Shown in pieces: positions 11,962 through 23,900 of a stretch of 64,000 nucleotides of DNA. Both the position numbers and the translations under genes were made by a program. The DNA comes from Pterois miles. Its lineage: Eukaryota; Chordata; Actinopteri; Perciformes; Scorpaenidae. The number at the start of each line of letters is the position of its first letter. Positions within the stretch are counted from its first letter, which is position 1. Below the pieces are notes generated by a model. That model saw nothing but the letters and a program-made list of their open reading frames with translations. It was not told where the DNA came from and did no database searches. The stretch is from positions 496,001-560,000 of the forward strand of contig CAMQGK010000246.1 in the NCBI GenBank assembly GCA_947000775.1, written 5' to 3'.

Positions 11962-14040
11962 TGATGAGCAGTTTCCTGAGCTTGTGGGTTTGCAAGCTTT
12001 GCTGATGAAAAGATTATGCGTCTGTCTGACTTCTGTTGAATGTGCAAGCTGCTCTAATGCAAGACCCCTCACATTGCATTACAGCACTTCAAAAATCAAA
12101 GTAAATTTGAATTCAGGCCATTTAAGTTTGATGTATTTTCAACAATAAGCGGTTGGCGCTGGTACTTGCTAACACAGATTATTAGATGTAGGTTGCTGAT
12201 GTTGCTGGAAACATTTGCGGGCCAGATGTTGCCACGGCAGCCACGATGCTCCTCAGATTTATTACTGCTGCTAAAATATCAAAGGTCAAGGTCTCAGCTC
12301 AAACTAGGTTGGATCCAGCTGATAGTGTGTCTGGCAGTTGGTTTTTCGACCATGTTTAACATCCCAGCTTCTTCATGCGATGATGATGTAACTACATTTG
12401 CAGCGAGTTCATGCTCTCCTTCGATTGGTCAGCCGTCTGCCGTATCGGCCCTCGGGGGTATCAGTTATTGCAGTCCTGTCATCACTCCCCTCACACCAGG
12501 CAAATAACGGCTGGCTGTGTGATTAAGTTGTGTTACATTGGAGCTGCTGGCTGCAGTCTAGGCTCCTTTTTAGTTTTATACCTAATCAGAGAAACACATT
12601 TACTACTACTGTGGGAAAGCACCTTTACAATCTTTGAAAACAACGTAGCATCTGTGTTTCATTTCTGCAGTAAGTTTTTGACAATTTCATTTCATCATGC
12701 ACAGAATTTGTAGTTTTTGCTGCCATGTGAAAAGTCATACAGGTCCTCTATGACACAATGTTATGTTACCATCATAACACGTACCATTTACGCTATACTC
12801 CCCGCTATGCATCGACATAAAGATAACAACACAGAAATAAAATTTGTGTGGTTAGTTACAATGTTTTTCTGTCACTATATCGTCTTCTGTACTTGACCTG
12901 TACCAGCTGTCCTATAGGGTTGCCATACCTGGTTTTACTAGCCTGTCAGTCCTGAAGGCCAGTTACCCCCCTCTGCCTGTCTGTCCCATTTCTCAGTGGG
13001 CATGACGGAGCATGAACCAGGCTGCTTGCTGGCTCCCTGTGGTTTCACAGCCAACCAGAACACATGTGGGTGTCAGTCATAATGGTGCAAACAAAGACTG
13101 AATCCTGACCCGGTGGACCGGACTTCATACTGTGGCGTCTGTTGTCCAACTCATGTTTCTGTCTGCTTTTAAGGCTGTTCTTTTTGTAGACAGGTATGTT
13201 ATGAGCCACAGAAATGTTGGTCAAATCTTGTACGAATGTGATAGACTGCAAAACAACAGCTCATGTAATATCTTGCGAAAAGCCATTTTTCAGGCATTTT
13301 CCTATGAATGTCCAGCAACACGTCAATTTCTGCTCATTATATTCATACAGTGTTGTCAAAATAACCTTATGTCTTGACACTGATATCTGGTTTCACACGG
13401 GATACAGACGCTGGTCTCCTGGGTGAAAGTCTGGTGTTTTTTGACCCACTCATCCACCCCGACCTCCTACATGGCATTTCTCCCTCTTTATATTTTCCTT
13501 CATACTTTCGTGGATTACATACATATTGATTTTGTGGAATATATATACAAATTACGATGCATTACTTTTTGTAGGTATAGGAGAACAGTCTGTAAATGAT
13601 TTACTGAATTTCAGATAGTAATTTCTTACATTATTAAAAATAATGACAAATCTACAAACTTTTCACAACCACATTTCAAGTTTACAGTTTTACAATTTAC
13701 AACTGCAACCCAGTCAGACATTCTGCATGTCATGACTATGCATTTTAGCCTTTTCCTGTGCAATTTGTATGCCACTATTCACGTGTCATTTGTACGACAT
13801 GCAAAAGTCCACAGTTAGGTTTAGGCAAGAAAACCTCTAACTTAGGTTCAAGCAAGAAAACCACTCAGTTAGGTTAAGCAAATACATCATGGTTGGGCTT
13901 AAAATAAGTAAGAAAACTAAGTAAAACATCAAAACAACGTAACACAACTACAGAAAGCAGGTCACAAGTGTCAATAAAAAAACATTCTGTAACATTACAC
14001 AGGCTGGTTAAAAGTCCATTGTTTATTGGACCCATCCACC

Positions 14041-14421
14041 CAGGGCTGGACCGGCCATCTGGCATACTGGGCATTTTCCCGACGTTCCCTTTGGGCCGGT
14101 TGCCAATGTATGTCTTTTTTTCTTTCTTTCTTTGTTTTGGCCAATAAAAAAGGTAAATCAGCAATTCGCTGGACTGGCCTGGCCCAGTCGTATCTGTTAA
14201 CACCTTTAACCTTTAACATTAACCTTTATTAATCCCCAGAGGGAAATTCGGGACTACCGTAATTACTGGCAAAGGAGAGCAGCTGTTGGCGACACAGCAC
14301 AGTTTGAGCTTGTGTTTAAGCTGCGTTCGCCACAGCGTGCTGTACCTGAAGATGAGGGGGTGGGACGGGGCTGGTCTGGTCCAAAGTGCCAGGGCCCATT
14401 TTTTGTCCCAGTCCAGCCCTG
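14041..14421. mobile_element. hAT-like non-autonomous element (MITE)
   Basis: Perfect 11-bp terminal inverted repeats, CAGGGCTGGAC at the left and GTCCAGCCCTG at the right, bound a 381-bp segment without coding capacity. The ends match the CAGGG pattern common in hAT elements. The flanks CATCCACC and CATCTAAT share only four bases, so any 8-bp target duplication has decayed. Confidence 0.75.
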
Positions 14422-16695
14422 CATCTAATTCTCCACCCACCACCATATGTGAGCTTTCTCGCTTTTCATTCTACATCACTAACTCTTACTGTAGCATTTA
14501 TACACAGATGTTGACATTGCAGTCAGTATAGAAAACATGGCGTACAAATGACACATGGAAATCTATAAACATGCAATAAGTATACGTCTTTTTGTGCGAA
14601 CAGGCTGACAGTTGTTAGATTTGGATTTTGGTCAGGATTTCACTTCAACTCCTTTTATAGCATGGGTTAGCTTTTTGACTAGGGCCCATAGGGAATAACT
14701 GAGTCTAATTTGCTGTCGGAAAGTTGAAGGCAAAATTATAAAGGTGAGAAAAAGGCTATAGGAGGAGGGGGCAGACCCATGTGAGGCTTATTCTGAGTAA
14801 GATGAGTGCAGACAGTAAAAGGGAAATGCCCTCACATACAGTATCTTTGCTCACAACATGATATTCCCACACAGCTCAGCAAGTAATCCTGTCTCCCAAA
14901 AACAATGCAGGGACTTTCCCCTGTCGAGAACGAACACACAACATTATAGGAATACAAAAAAACGAATGAAATCTGATTTGTATGAATGCTTTGTCCATAT
15001 GCATATCAAGAGAGAGCAGTGACCTTTTAAACCCGATTGCATGCACTTTGACTGGGACAGTGCAAGTTTACAGTATTTGTCCATTTGAAGACCATTTATT
15101 TTTGCAGAAAACAGCATGTGTTACTGTCTAAAGTTAGTCAACCAACATGTGCAAGGTTAGCTTTTGACTCAGTAGCTGAGGTGTGGAAGGAGCAGTCGGC
15201 AGAGATGGCAGGCTGTTACCTTTTGAAATACAACATGACAGAAATAGACCAGCTTAAATATGGCACCTTGATGGAGCGCAGCCAAACACTGGATGGATGG
15301 GGCAATGGAGTCACGGAGTTGTTGGGGCCAGTGAGAGCGCAACAGAAATTGTGATTCCATGCTTTCAAAAATCATTTTGTGGCCAATACTCATATTGAAA
15401 CAGGTGCAACGGATGATGGTGATGCTATATACAGGCAGTGGGGCTATGCATATTGTTATCTCATGACATATAAAACCAAGTTGAGCCACATGGTATTTAA
15501 TAAACACGCCACTTTCTCCATTTAGGGAAGACACAGGGTCAGCCTTCCCATGTGACCTCATCCATTGACATCATCTGACTCACGAAGGGCAACAAGACAA
15601 CAAAATCCCCCCCCCCCCCCCCATTTCAGCTTAATCTCACAGCAACAACAGCTGCATCGGTCCTAAAACTAGACTACCCAGTCACACACTTTCATGTCCA
15701 CAACACGGCGTTGTAAACAGAGAGCTTGACCAAGAGGAATTAGCCCAGCCCCACCATAGTCATGTCAGTCAGCAGACATCCAGCCACATCCAGCTAACAG
15801 TCTCCACCCCAGAGACTGTTGCTTTAATCTGGAGTTGTGTGATGCAACGGGTTATATCAGAAAGCTTGTTTCCCTGGATATGTCACAAGCTAAATGTTAG
15901 CTAATGGTCAGTAAGGACACCCCGCCCATTTGTATAGTTCCCACCAACACTCAAAGTATTGATGCCTCATCGATGGCCTTGTCATCTTTTCAAAGGTACC
16001 TAACGGTAAAGAGATGGTCCCATGAGGGAGCCTATCAGTCCTCACTGCTTAGTTACAAAAATAACCAATGACAGTGTCCATTTCATCCTGCTGGCCTGCC
16101 TTGCCCTGCCACTCGACACCCACCGGTTATTCCAATGTGAGCTAGCTAGCTGCACCCTGTGTTGCTGCTCAGTTTGGCCACACCGACTTGTGCGTCTATT
16201 TTGGTATCTTCTGAGCTCGCTGTCAGGAACCCTGGCCGCACCAGTGCATGGATCTGAGGGCTTGACTCACTTTGGTGAGTTTTCTTTATTGCTGCACCTT
16301 CAAGAAAAAGAGTTGGTTTACTATGAAGGACCGCCGCTAACTAGACTTTATCTCAGCAGGTGGACTGGATTCTACAGTGAGGATTTGATACCACAGTCTA
16401 GATTGGACGGTTACACTCAGCATGAAAGACCCATCACCAAGGTGAGGGAGCAGTGTGATTACATGGATGTCTGCAATAATACGAGGGCCAGCAGGTAGAA
16501 TATAAGATATAAAAAGTTTTAGATTTGGGCTAAACTGTCCAAAAACACCTACAGCATTAGGGGTCTTGGATTTCATTGCTATAAAATCATTATACATACA
16601 TTCTAACATATGATTTACACAAGAAAATATAAAATTATATTCCAAAGGTTGCCCTTAAATACAGTATAGTTAACTGGGCCACCTCACTCCTTGGG

Positions 16696-16703
16696 TATAA
16701 ATA
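16696..16703 (+). promoter_or_regulatory. Candidate TATA box upstream of cefip
   Basis: TATAAATA in a GC-flanked setting about 1.1 kb before the acceptor at 17798. A second candidate is ATATAAATGG near 17145-17154, which also resembles a CArG box as used by muscle genes. Either could drive a noncoding first exon. I could not fix a donor, so the promoter position is open. Confidence 0.25.
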
Positions 16704-16856
16704 CACAAGCAGATGCTGGGAAAGTACCGCAGTTGCTAACTGATCTCTGGTTATGAGAGCTGGTAGACTGTTGGCGACCAAAATCTCCTGGAAAGCCAAA
16801 ACATTCTGGAAGTCAGTCTAAAGATACAGTAAAGTCACGAAGTTCTAGCAATATTA

Positions 16857-16871
16857 CTACTAATAATAATG

Positions 16872-16903
<32 letters not shown>
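16857..16903. repeat. TAA trinucleotide microsatellite
   Basis: A run of TAA units with one interruption (GATA), upstream of cefip. Confidence 0.9.
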
Positions 16904-16904
<1 letters not shown>

Positions 16905-17798
16905 AGATTTATCATACTGGCTGTTGTAACCTCTCCTCAACTCATCTTTGACTATGAATATGAACAGTTCATGACAACTGCTTTCAAGCTATAAACTTTT
17001 AATGTAGGCTACAGATACAGTCAAATACACCACTGAATGTCTGTGTTTATATTTGTCTGAACCTCATCTGCTTATAAGGAGAGTCATATGTTGATTGTTG
17101 AAGAGATGAGTTATATGCCAGTGGCTATGCTCCCAGGTCAGGACATATAAATGGGTTAATGAGCTATTCTAAGACCTCACCCAGATAGCTAAAGCATTAG
17201 CTACAGTAGAGCAGCAGCTGCTGAGGCGCTCTATGACTGATGTGGTGATTTGTGTGCATTTCCTGCGCTCTATGGTGTAAATCTGGAGGCATGAATATTG
17301 TTCTGGACCTTTACAGACCTTTCCAATTGTCGAGATATTAACTCATTAAATGAGCAAAAGAGGTATGATTGCATTTGAAAGGGACCACTGTGAAGCATGG
17401 GGCTGTCCTTTGAAATGCACACATGAACATAGAAAATTTTCATTTTTTCTAATAACTTGTATAAATGAACTGGGAGCTGCTCTCATAGCCGCCTACAGTA
17501 AGCTTAGTGCTCACAACTTAAGGCACCATACAGTGCTTAAAATAGCCAAGCGCATGGTATGAAGTGTTTGTCTGCTGCCTGCATAGTGACAGCATACCCG
17601 AAGCCAGCACATATCATGTACATAAAGGTCATTGGTGCAATCAGAGTTCAAAACTTTTTATAGTAATCATCAAACTTTTTGTGATTTTTTTGAACTGAGC
17701 AAATTCTGGAATGATATACTGTTTACAACATGCAAGTGAGTAGATTGGTTTAAATCCACAATTTTTCAACACTGACTAATTTCACTGTCTTGTTTTAG

Positions 17799-17930
17799 GA
17801 AGTTCACCTATCCCGCCACTTCCCTTATGTCAACGTGAGCTGGACGAAAACCAAGGGTCTACAGAGCTGCAGAAGCTGTAGAGGAGGAAAGACGGGTGAT
17901 GCACGAGACTGAAGGAAGGTTGCTGACATC
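17799..17930 (+). other. 5' untranslated part of the cefip coding exon
   Basis: A pyrimidine-rich tract ends in TTTTAG at 17798, a good acceptor. The 132 bases between it and the ATG at 17931 contain no ATG in frame with the coding sequence, so the exon probably starts here and an upstream exon is noncoding. Confidence 0.5.
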
Positions 17931-20900
17931 ATGAGCTGCGTGGAAAAGCGACACGTGAGCCATCGGGTGGGGAGCATGCTCCACCATCGCTTCCCCAATG
18001 GCTTCACTGACTTGTTCATGGACGAGACTGACCGTGAGGTCAGCAGTCTCACTGATCGGGCCTTCCGAAGCCTCTGCGTTGGAGATGACGCAGTTTACAA
18101 TGACGAGTTCTTGTATGGATACTCGCCTTTCAGCTGCCACAAACCGTTGGTGGGGGAGCCTCTTAAAAAGACTCAAAACAAGGAATCTAAAAAGCAAGGG
18201 CAAAACAAAACTGACAAAAGCTATGCCCAGCCGTGGAAACAGCAGCAACAGAAGAATATATCACACATGTCGTCTTTCCTTAAGGCATTAAGTGCCACGG
18301 AAGAAAGCTGTGAGGGGATGTTGATAAAAAATGGAGGTATGACAGACTCTAACGGGGAATCGTGGGACAAGTCTGCACTTCGCAGCATCCAAAGAGAGCT
18401 ATCGGAATTCTCCCCGGATTATCACACCAATCTTACAGATGGACATTTCACGAACCACCATCGGCAACACTCTGGTGATGGTTCATCAAATAAAAGAGGC
18501 AAAGATGCTGCCATTCCCTCTGGGAAATCCTCAAAGAGCAAACATGGGAAATCCACTGTCAAACTAAGGAAACTTAACATCAAAAACTTTTTCCTCCACA
18601 GTGAGTTTAGCCCTTTCCAAACATGGAGAGATTTTAACCGGTTTCCCTTTGGCCAAGAGGACACTTCTATTCTCCCCAGAGATAATATCCCAAAATGGTA
18701 CGACTTGCCTTTTTACAAGGAGCTGACAGAGGCACACAGAAAAGAGACTCTGCACACAGAGGAGGTGCAGTCATGCCAGAAAGCAGCGATTGAACCCCCT
18801 CCTCCCACTGCTCCTAAACCCATCCCTCCCCCTCCTCCGCCAAAGGTCCTGCCAAAGCCCATAGATACTCCGGCTGAGAAAAGGTGCTCATCAGATGTAG
18901 GGGATGGTACTGCTGCCCCCTGGAGGCGCAACAGGTCCAGAGCAAAAAGTGTGATTCCAGTCAATCAGCCTGGGATGCCACATCAGGAAAAAAGTACAAA
19001 AACAGCAGATGAAAGTCTTTGGCTGGCCAAAAAGGAAGCTAGATTTGTGGAGGTGAAAGCAGTTGAGGAAGTCAGCTCTTTGGCGTCGACTCCGTTCAGC
19101 ATCTGCCAGCTGATGACTCCCCTCATTCCCTCAAGACAAACAACGGAAACATCAGAAATCTTCCAAGCTGTCCTATCGCCCTCCTCCCTTGACCTCCCTC
19201 TGAGACCACACTCTGAGGCCAAACTGACCCCTGAACCTCCAGTCAAGCGGGACAGCTACAAATCACTCGCCTCCAGTATCCTCTTCAACCTCAAAGACAA
19301 CAGGAAGAGGGTGAAAAGCCGTTATAGCCCTCCAAAATTCAAAACTCTAGAGGTACCTGAGGGTGGAGCCCAATCTCCACAATCAGACCATCTCAAAAAC
19401 CTACAAGCTGGCTCTGAGGGCTATGCATCTGGCTTAAGCACTCCTGCCATTTTAAAAGATGGACAGACAGTTTGCAGTCCTGTTTTGGAATCTAACAGCA
19501 CCCCAACCATTGGTCATACTGAGCATGATCCAGATAGACCACTTTCTGGTGATTATTTGTTATCAAATCTATTGCAAACCAAAAATGAGGCTGTGGGTAG
19601 TCTTGGTGAGGAGAATCTCATCTCCCCCAATATACACTCAAAAACACCCAAGAGTCTCAGTGCTAAAAAACAAAACTACCCATCTCTGAATTTGTACAAG
19701 AAAGCCAGCCCTGTTGACAGTGATATGAAATATCTCCCAGTCCCTCTGAGCCCCAGCTCTCCTGTACAACCAACCAAGGCAAATGAACTTTCAACACTCA
19801 CGGTAAACAAAGAACTCTCTCCAAAATCACTGCCAACAAACAGAGGGCTTTCACCAAATACTGTAAATGTCAACAAAGATCTTTCACCCGCAGTTTCACC
19901 CCACACAGTTGAGAAAGACAGGTTGTCATCAAATGTATCAGCAGGGAAAAGAGCAACAAATGTACCAGACAAAACAAAACGACCTGCGAAAGGCATTAAA
20001 GAAAAAGACCTCAGCTCTAAGGAAAAGGATACTAGTGGCCAACCAATTAGCACAATGGATGTGATCAGAGCAGCAAGGGAAGCAATTAATGCAGCCAAAA
20101 ATAAAGCTCTGTCTGCAGCTCAGTCAGATAGCATCAATAAGCCTATTTTAGACATAGAAGAAGTGAGGGAGAAAGAAATGGATAAGAAGGTTGTCAATTC
20201 AAAAGAAGTAAACGCAAAGACCAATGCTTTATCTCAAAGTAGAAATGAAGAAAGACTGGTAGGTAAAAAGGGTAATGACAAGAAAGAGCCCCCACCAGTT
20301 CCAAAGAGAAATTTTGCTAAATCTGATATTCAACTCTCACTTGACAAACAGCAAACACTTAATATTGACAAGCTCACTAATGGTGATGGGGCTGCAAAAT
20401 TAGATTTACCATCAAATAAAAATGAATCTATCCAGAGACAGGACAAACTCAAACATATATTCTCAGCTCGACAGAACAATTACATAAAGTATCAGAGGTA
20501 TGCAGAGACGGATGATGAACATGGAGCAGAATTTGAGGAAGGTGATCTGAAAGTGAACACAGGAATGGAGGCAGATGAGGAGACAATGCCACCGGGGGAA
20601 ACTAGGGATAGGGAGCATATAATTAATGATTTGCATGCTTTGAAAGAGCTGCAGAGAGTGAAGCTTGGTGATCGTGTTCTCGAGAACGCAAAGAAGAAAT
20701 TAGGCATCGTTAACATAGACGAGGAGGCAAGGGCTAAGAATGAGTTGATCTCAAGGGAGCTAAGGAATATTAAGAAGGGCATGCTGTCTATGAGAGGGAA
20801 CACGACAGCTAAGAGAGAGCTTTTTGCGCAGAAAGAGAAGGATCAGAGCAAGCAGGAGACTTTCACAAAGATAGACAGCAATGTCATAGTAAACAAAGCA

Positions 20901-23900
20901 CTTATAAATGACAATTATGACAGAGCAAAATTGGCACTTGAAGAGATCATATCCGACAGGCAGAAGAGAAAGAATAAATCCATAGAGCAGGATGCAAACA
21001 CAATATGCAATGAGAATACTGATGAAAGTTACGTAGCAAGTACAGAGCAACGTGAAAAAGCCATTAAAGATTCTGTGACAGAGGCCAAGGAAAAACAAAA
21101 TGACAGCACTCTAGCACTAAAAGAGAAAGATTTAAAAGAGAGGTTAGGTGATCTAAGAGACCATAATCACATGAGACAGATCCTGTCGCAAACTGAACCT
21201 AGACTTGGTGAGACTCACAGATCAGGTGGCAGGTTAGCGCTATTTGGCAAGGACAAAATTGATGTTCCAAGCTATGAATCAGAGGAGGTGAATTTCAGAC
21301 ATGTAGGGAGACAGTTATCTGAAGACAGTGGAGAGAATCTTATCCAAAATGATGGCAAAAATGGGGATGCTCCTCCTGTTCCTCCAAGGAGCAAAAAGGG
21401 AGGGAGTAGAAGAGATGGAAGTGTTATTACTGAGGCAGATATTTTAAAAGATGTAGTAGAAGAGGATGTATTTAACATAGATGTAAAATCTGAAAAAGAT
21501 GAGATGTGCTTAAAAGAGATAAAGAGTCCAGGTGTGCAACAAGAAGACATTGACCCGTCCACAAGGGAGGCCAGTCAAAGTGAAACCAGTCCTGTTAAAG
21601 AAAGGTGTGATAAATCCATCACAGTACTTGATCCTGAAAATAGATTGTGTTTATCACCAGAGTTTAGAGGAAATGAAAATATGGCAAATAACTTGCAAGC
21701 ATTTAAGAGCCCCAAAAGGGAAGCAACATTTGAAAGCACCAATAACAGATCACAGGAAATATACAAGGTAAAGAAGAAGGCTCCTTTAAAACCAGACCAC
21801 TTAAACACACCAAATGACAATGCAACTAATAATTTAGTGGCAGTAGAACCTGATAAAATAAATAATGCTAGTGAGGAAATAAATGTGGATGCAGACGCTT
21901 TAGGTGAAATCCCCAGGGGTATAATATCACCCTTACTACTGGTAAACGGCATTAGCATCAATCAGAGCCCACCTGATCAAGCCAGCTTGTCCTCAAAATC
22001 ATCCTACTTTTCTGTGGAGAGCGCGCTGCACAGAAATACCGAGACAGAGTCAAATGTTTACCACTCTCTGGAGAACTTGATTGGAGAGGTGGAGGAGGAC
22101 GATGAGGTGCTTCGGAATATTTCACGGAACGCAAAACAGGATTCGGACAGGACGGAAGTGGAATATTATTCTTTAAGTGATCATGAAAGTGAACCAGAGG
22201 CTGTGAAGCGTCTAATTAAATCTCCTCAAAGGGAGAACGAAGTCATGTACGCAGACAGCAAAGAAAGAGACAGTCCCACGGCAGATCAAACCTTAGGTCA
22301 TGATGAAAATAGTCAGATGCCAATGTCACCCTCCAACATGTTCTCACCAAATTTGGGGATTCCTTCCTTATTTAAGGTCAAAGACAACACTTTCAGCAAT
22401 AAGTCAAAGTTGAAGACTGTACAACCATGGACACCAAGAGGGAGTTTGAGTGCTTCAGAGAGGGGAGAGGAGTTACACCAATTAAAGCAAATTCCAGAGC
22501 TCCCTCCGAATAATGAACCTGCCACCAGAGGAAGCACACCTATCCCAAAAGAAATCTTCAAACCTAAAGAGATTCCACCAACAAGTTCACCTCCACCACT
22601 GCTGTCTCCTTCAAATGTACAAAGTGAAATCCCAAAGAAACCACAATTGGGTGGGTTCCTTGCTGTCCCACAGGAGGAAGACAGCTTGTCTGGGGTGAGT
22701 CCATCATCTGAAGGTGTGGAGAGCTTAACAACCAGCACAGCTGACACAGCTGACGAGATGGGAGTGAACGCTAGAGTGTCAAAGGTGCCCAGTGAACGGT
22801 CTGGGTCCACCTGCAGTGGTAATGAAAGCCAAACAGGGCTGCCTAAACCACCAGTTGTCTTACCCAAATCTGAAAAAGCAGTCCTCAAAGCCATTAAGCT
22901 GGCAAATAGAAGGATGAAGAAGGAGGAGGCCCAGAAGTCCTCCTCCAACAAGTCATCTCAAAGCAGCAGCAAACATCGAGTGGATAGACATAAGAGTGAC
23001 AAATCTGAGAACAAATGCAGTAGCAGTAGAAGTAACAAAAACAGCGAGAGGAATCACAGAGAGAAGATTGAAGATAGTTATTGTCACAGCGAAAGCTACC
23101 ATGGCAAAACCAGTGACCAGAGTGAGCAACCACCCCATAAAACAATAGACCAGAACAATGAAAACCACCATCATGACCGAACAGATGTGCGCCACAAGAC
23201 AAGGAGACAGAGCCATGAGTCGTTGGACAGCAGTACCCAGAACAATGAAGCACTACCCAGTGTCACAACAGAAAGACAAGGCCGCAGCAGCAACAGGCAC
23301 ATTCGAGACAAGCCAGAGCAAAGACACTACAGTAGTGATAGGGTCATCAGTAATGTACCTGTGTACAAAGCTCAGCTCAGTGAAAGACCCACATCGGACA
23401 GGCCATTCCACCGATCACAAAGCATTGATAGGTACTTAGGAGATAAAGTGGAGCGTAGGCTCAGCGCAGACACGTCAGTCAACGAGAAGCTAGATCCGAG
23501 GACTCAGCGCATTGAAAAATCCCTAATGGATGAGCTTCAGCAGAGAGGCAGAGCCAGAGACAAGGCAAGCAGACACAACCCATTCAGAAGGAGTCACAGT
23601 ATTGATGCATACCCTAACCCTAATCCTAACCCCCACCCCTCAACCCTCTCCCGCCAGTCAAGCCACACCAGCCATACCAGCCAGCTTTCTCGTCAGTCGA
23701 GCATTGAGCACACTATTGTGACGCAGTCCTTTCCTATGACCCAACGTAAGCTCCTCCAGGATCCAGAATCTGGGCAGTACTTCTTTGTAGACATGCCTGT
23801 ACAGGTCAAGACAAAAACCTTCTTTGATCCTGAAACAGGAAGCTATGTGCAACTGCCAGTCCAACCGCCAGAGGGTGCTGTTCCCCAGGCATCCCCCTTA

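Larger units (their letters stand above)
11962..17798. other. Intergenic region between tmem273 and cefip
   Basis: The two genes are divergent and this stretch should hold both control regions and the 5' noncoding exon or exons of cefip. It contains a hAT-like MITE at 14041-14421, a C run at 15607-15622, a TAA microsatellite at 16857-16903 and candidate TATA elements near 16696 and 17146. The open frames here, including 158 codons near 16022-16498, match nothing I recognise. Confidence 0.5.

Noticed and set aside
16022..16498. 158-codon plus-strand frame upstream of cefip
   Set aside because: No recognisable domain and no splice link in phase with cefip. I kept it as noncoding.
22313..22951. 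212-codon minus-strand open frame inside cefip
   Set aside because: It is antisense to a clear coding sequence and has no recognisable domain. Long frames opposite a serine-rich gene arise by chance from codon composition.
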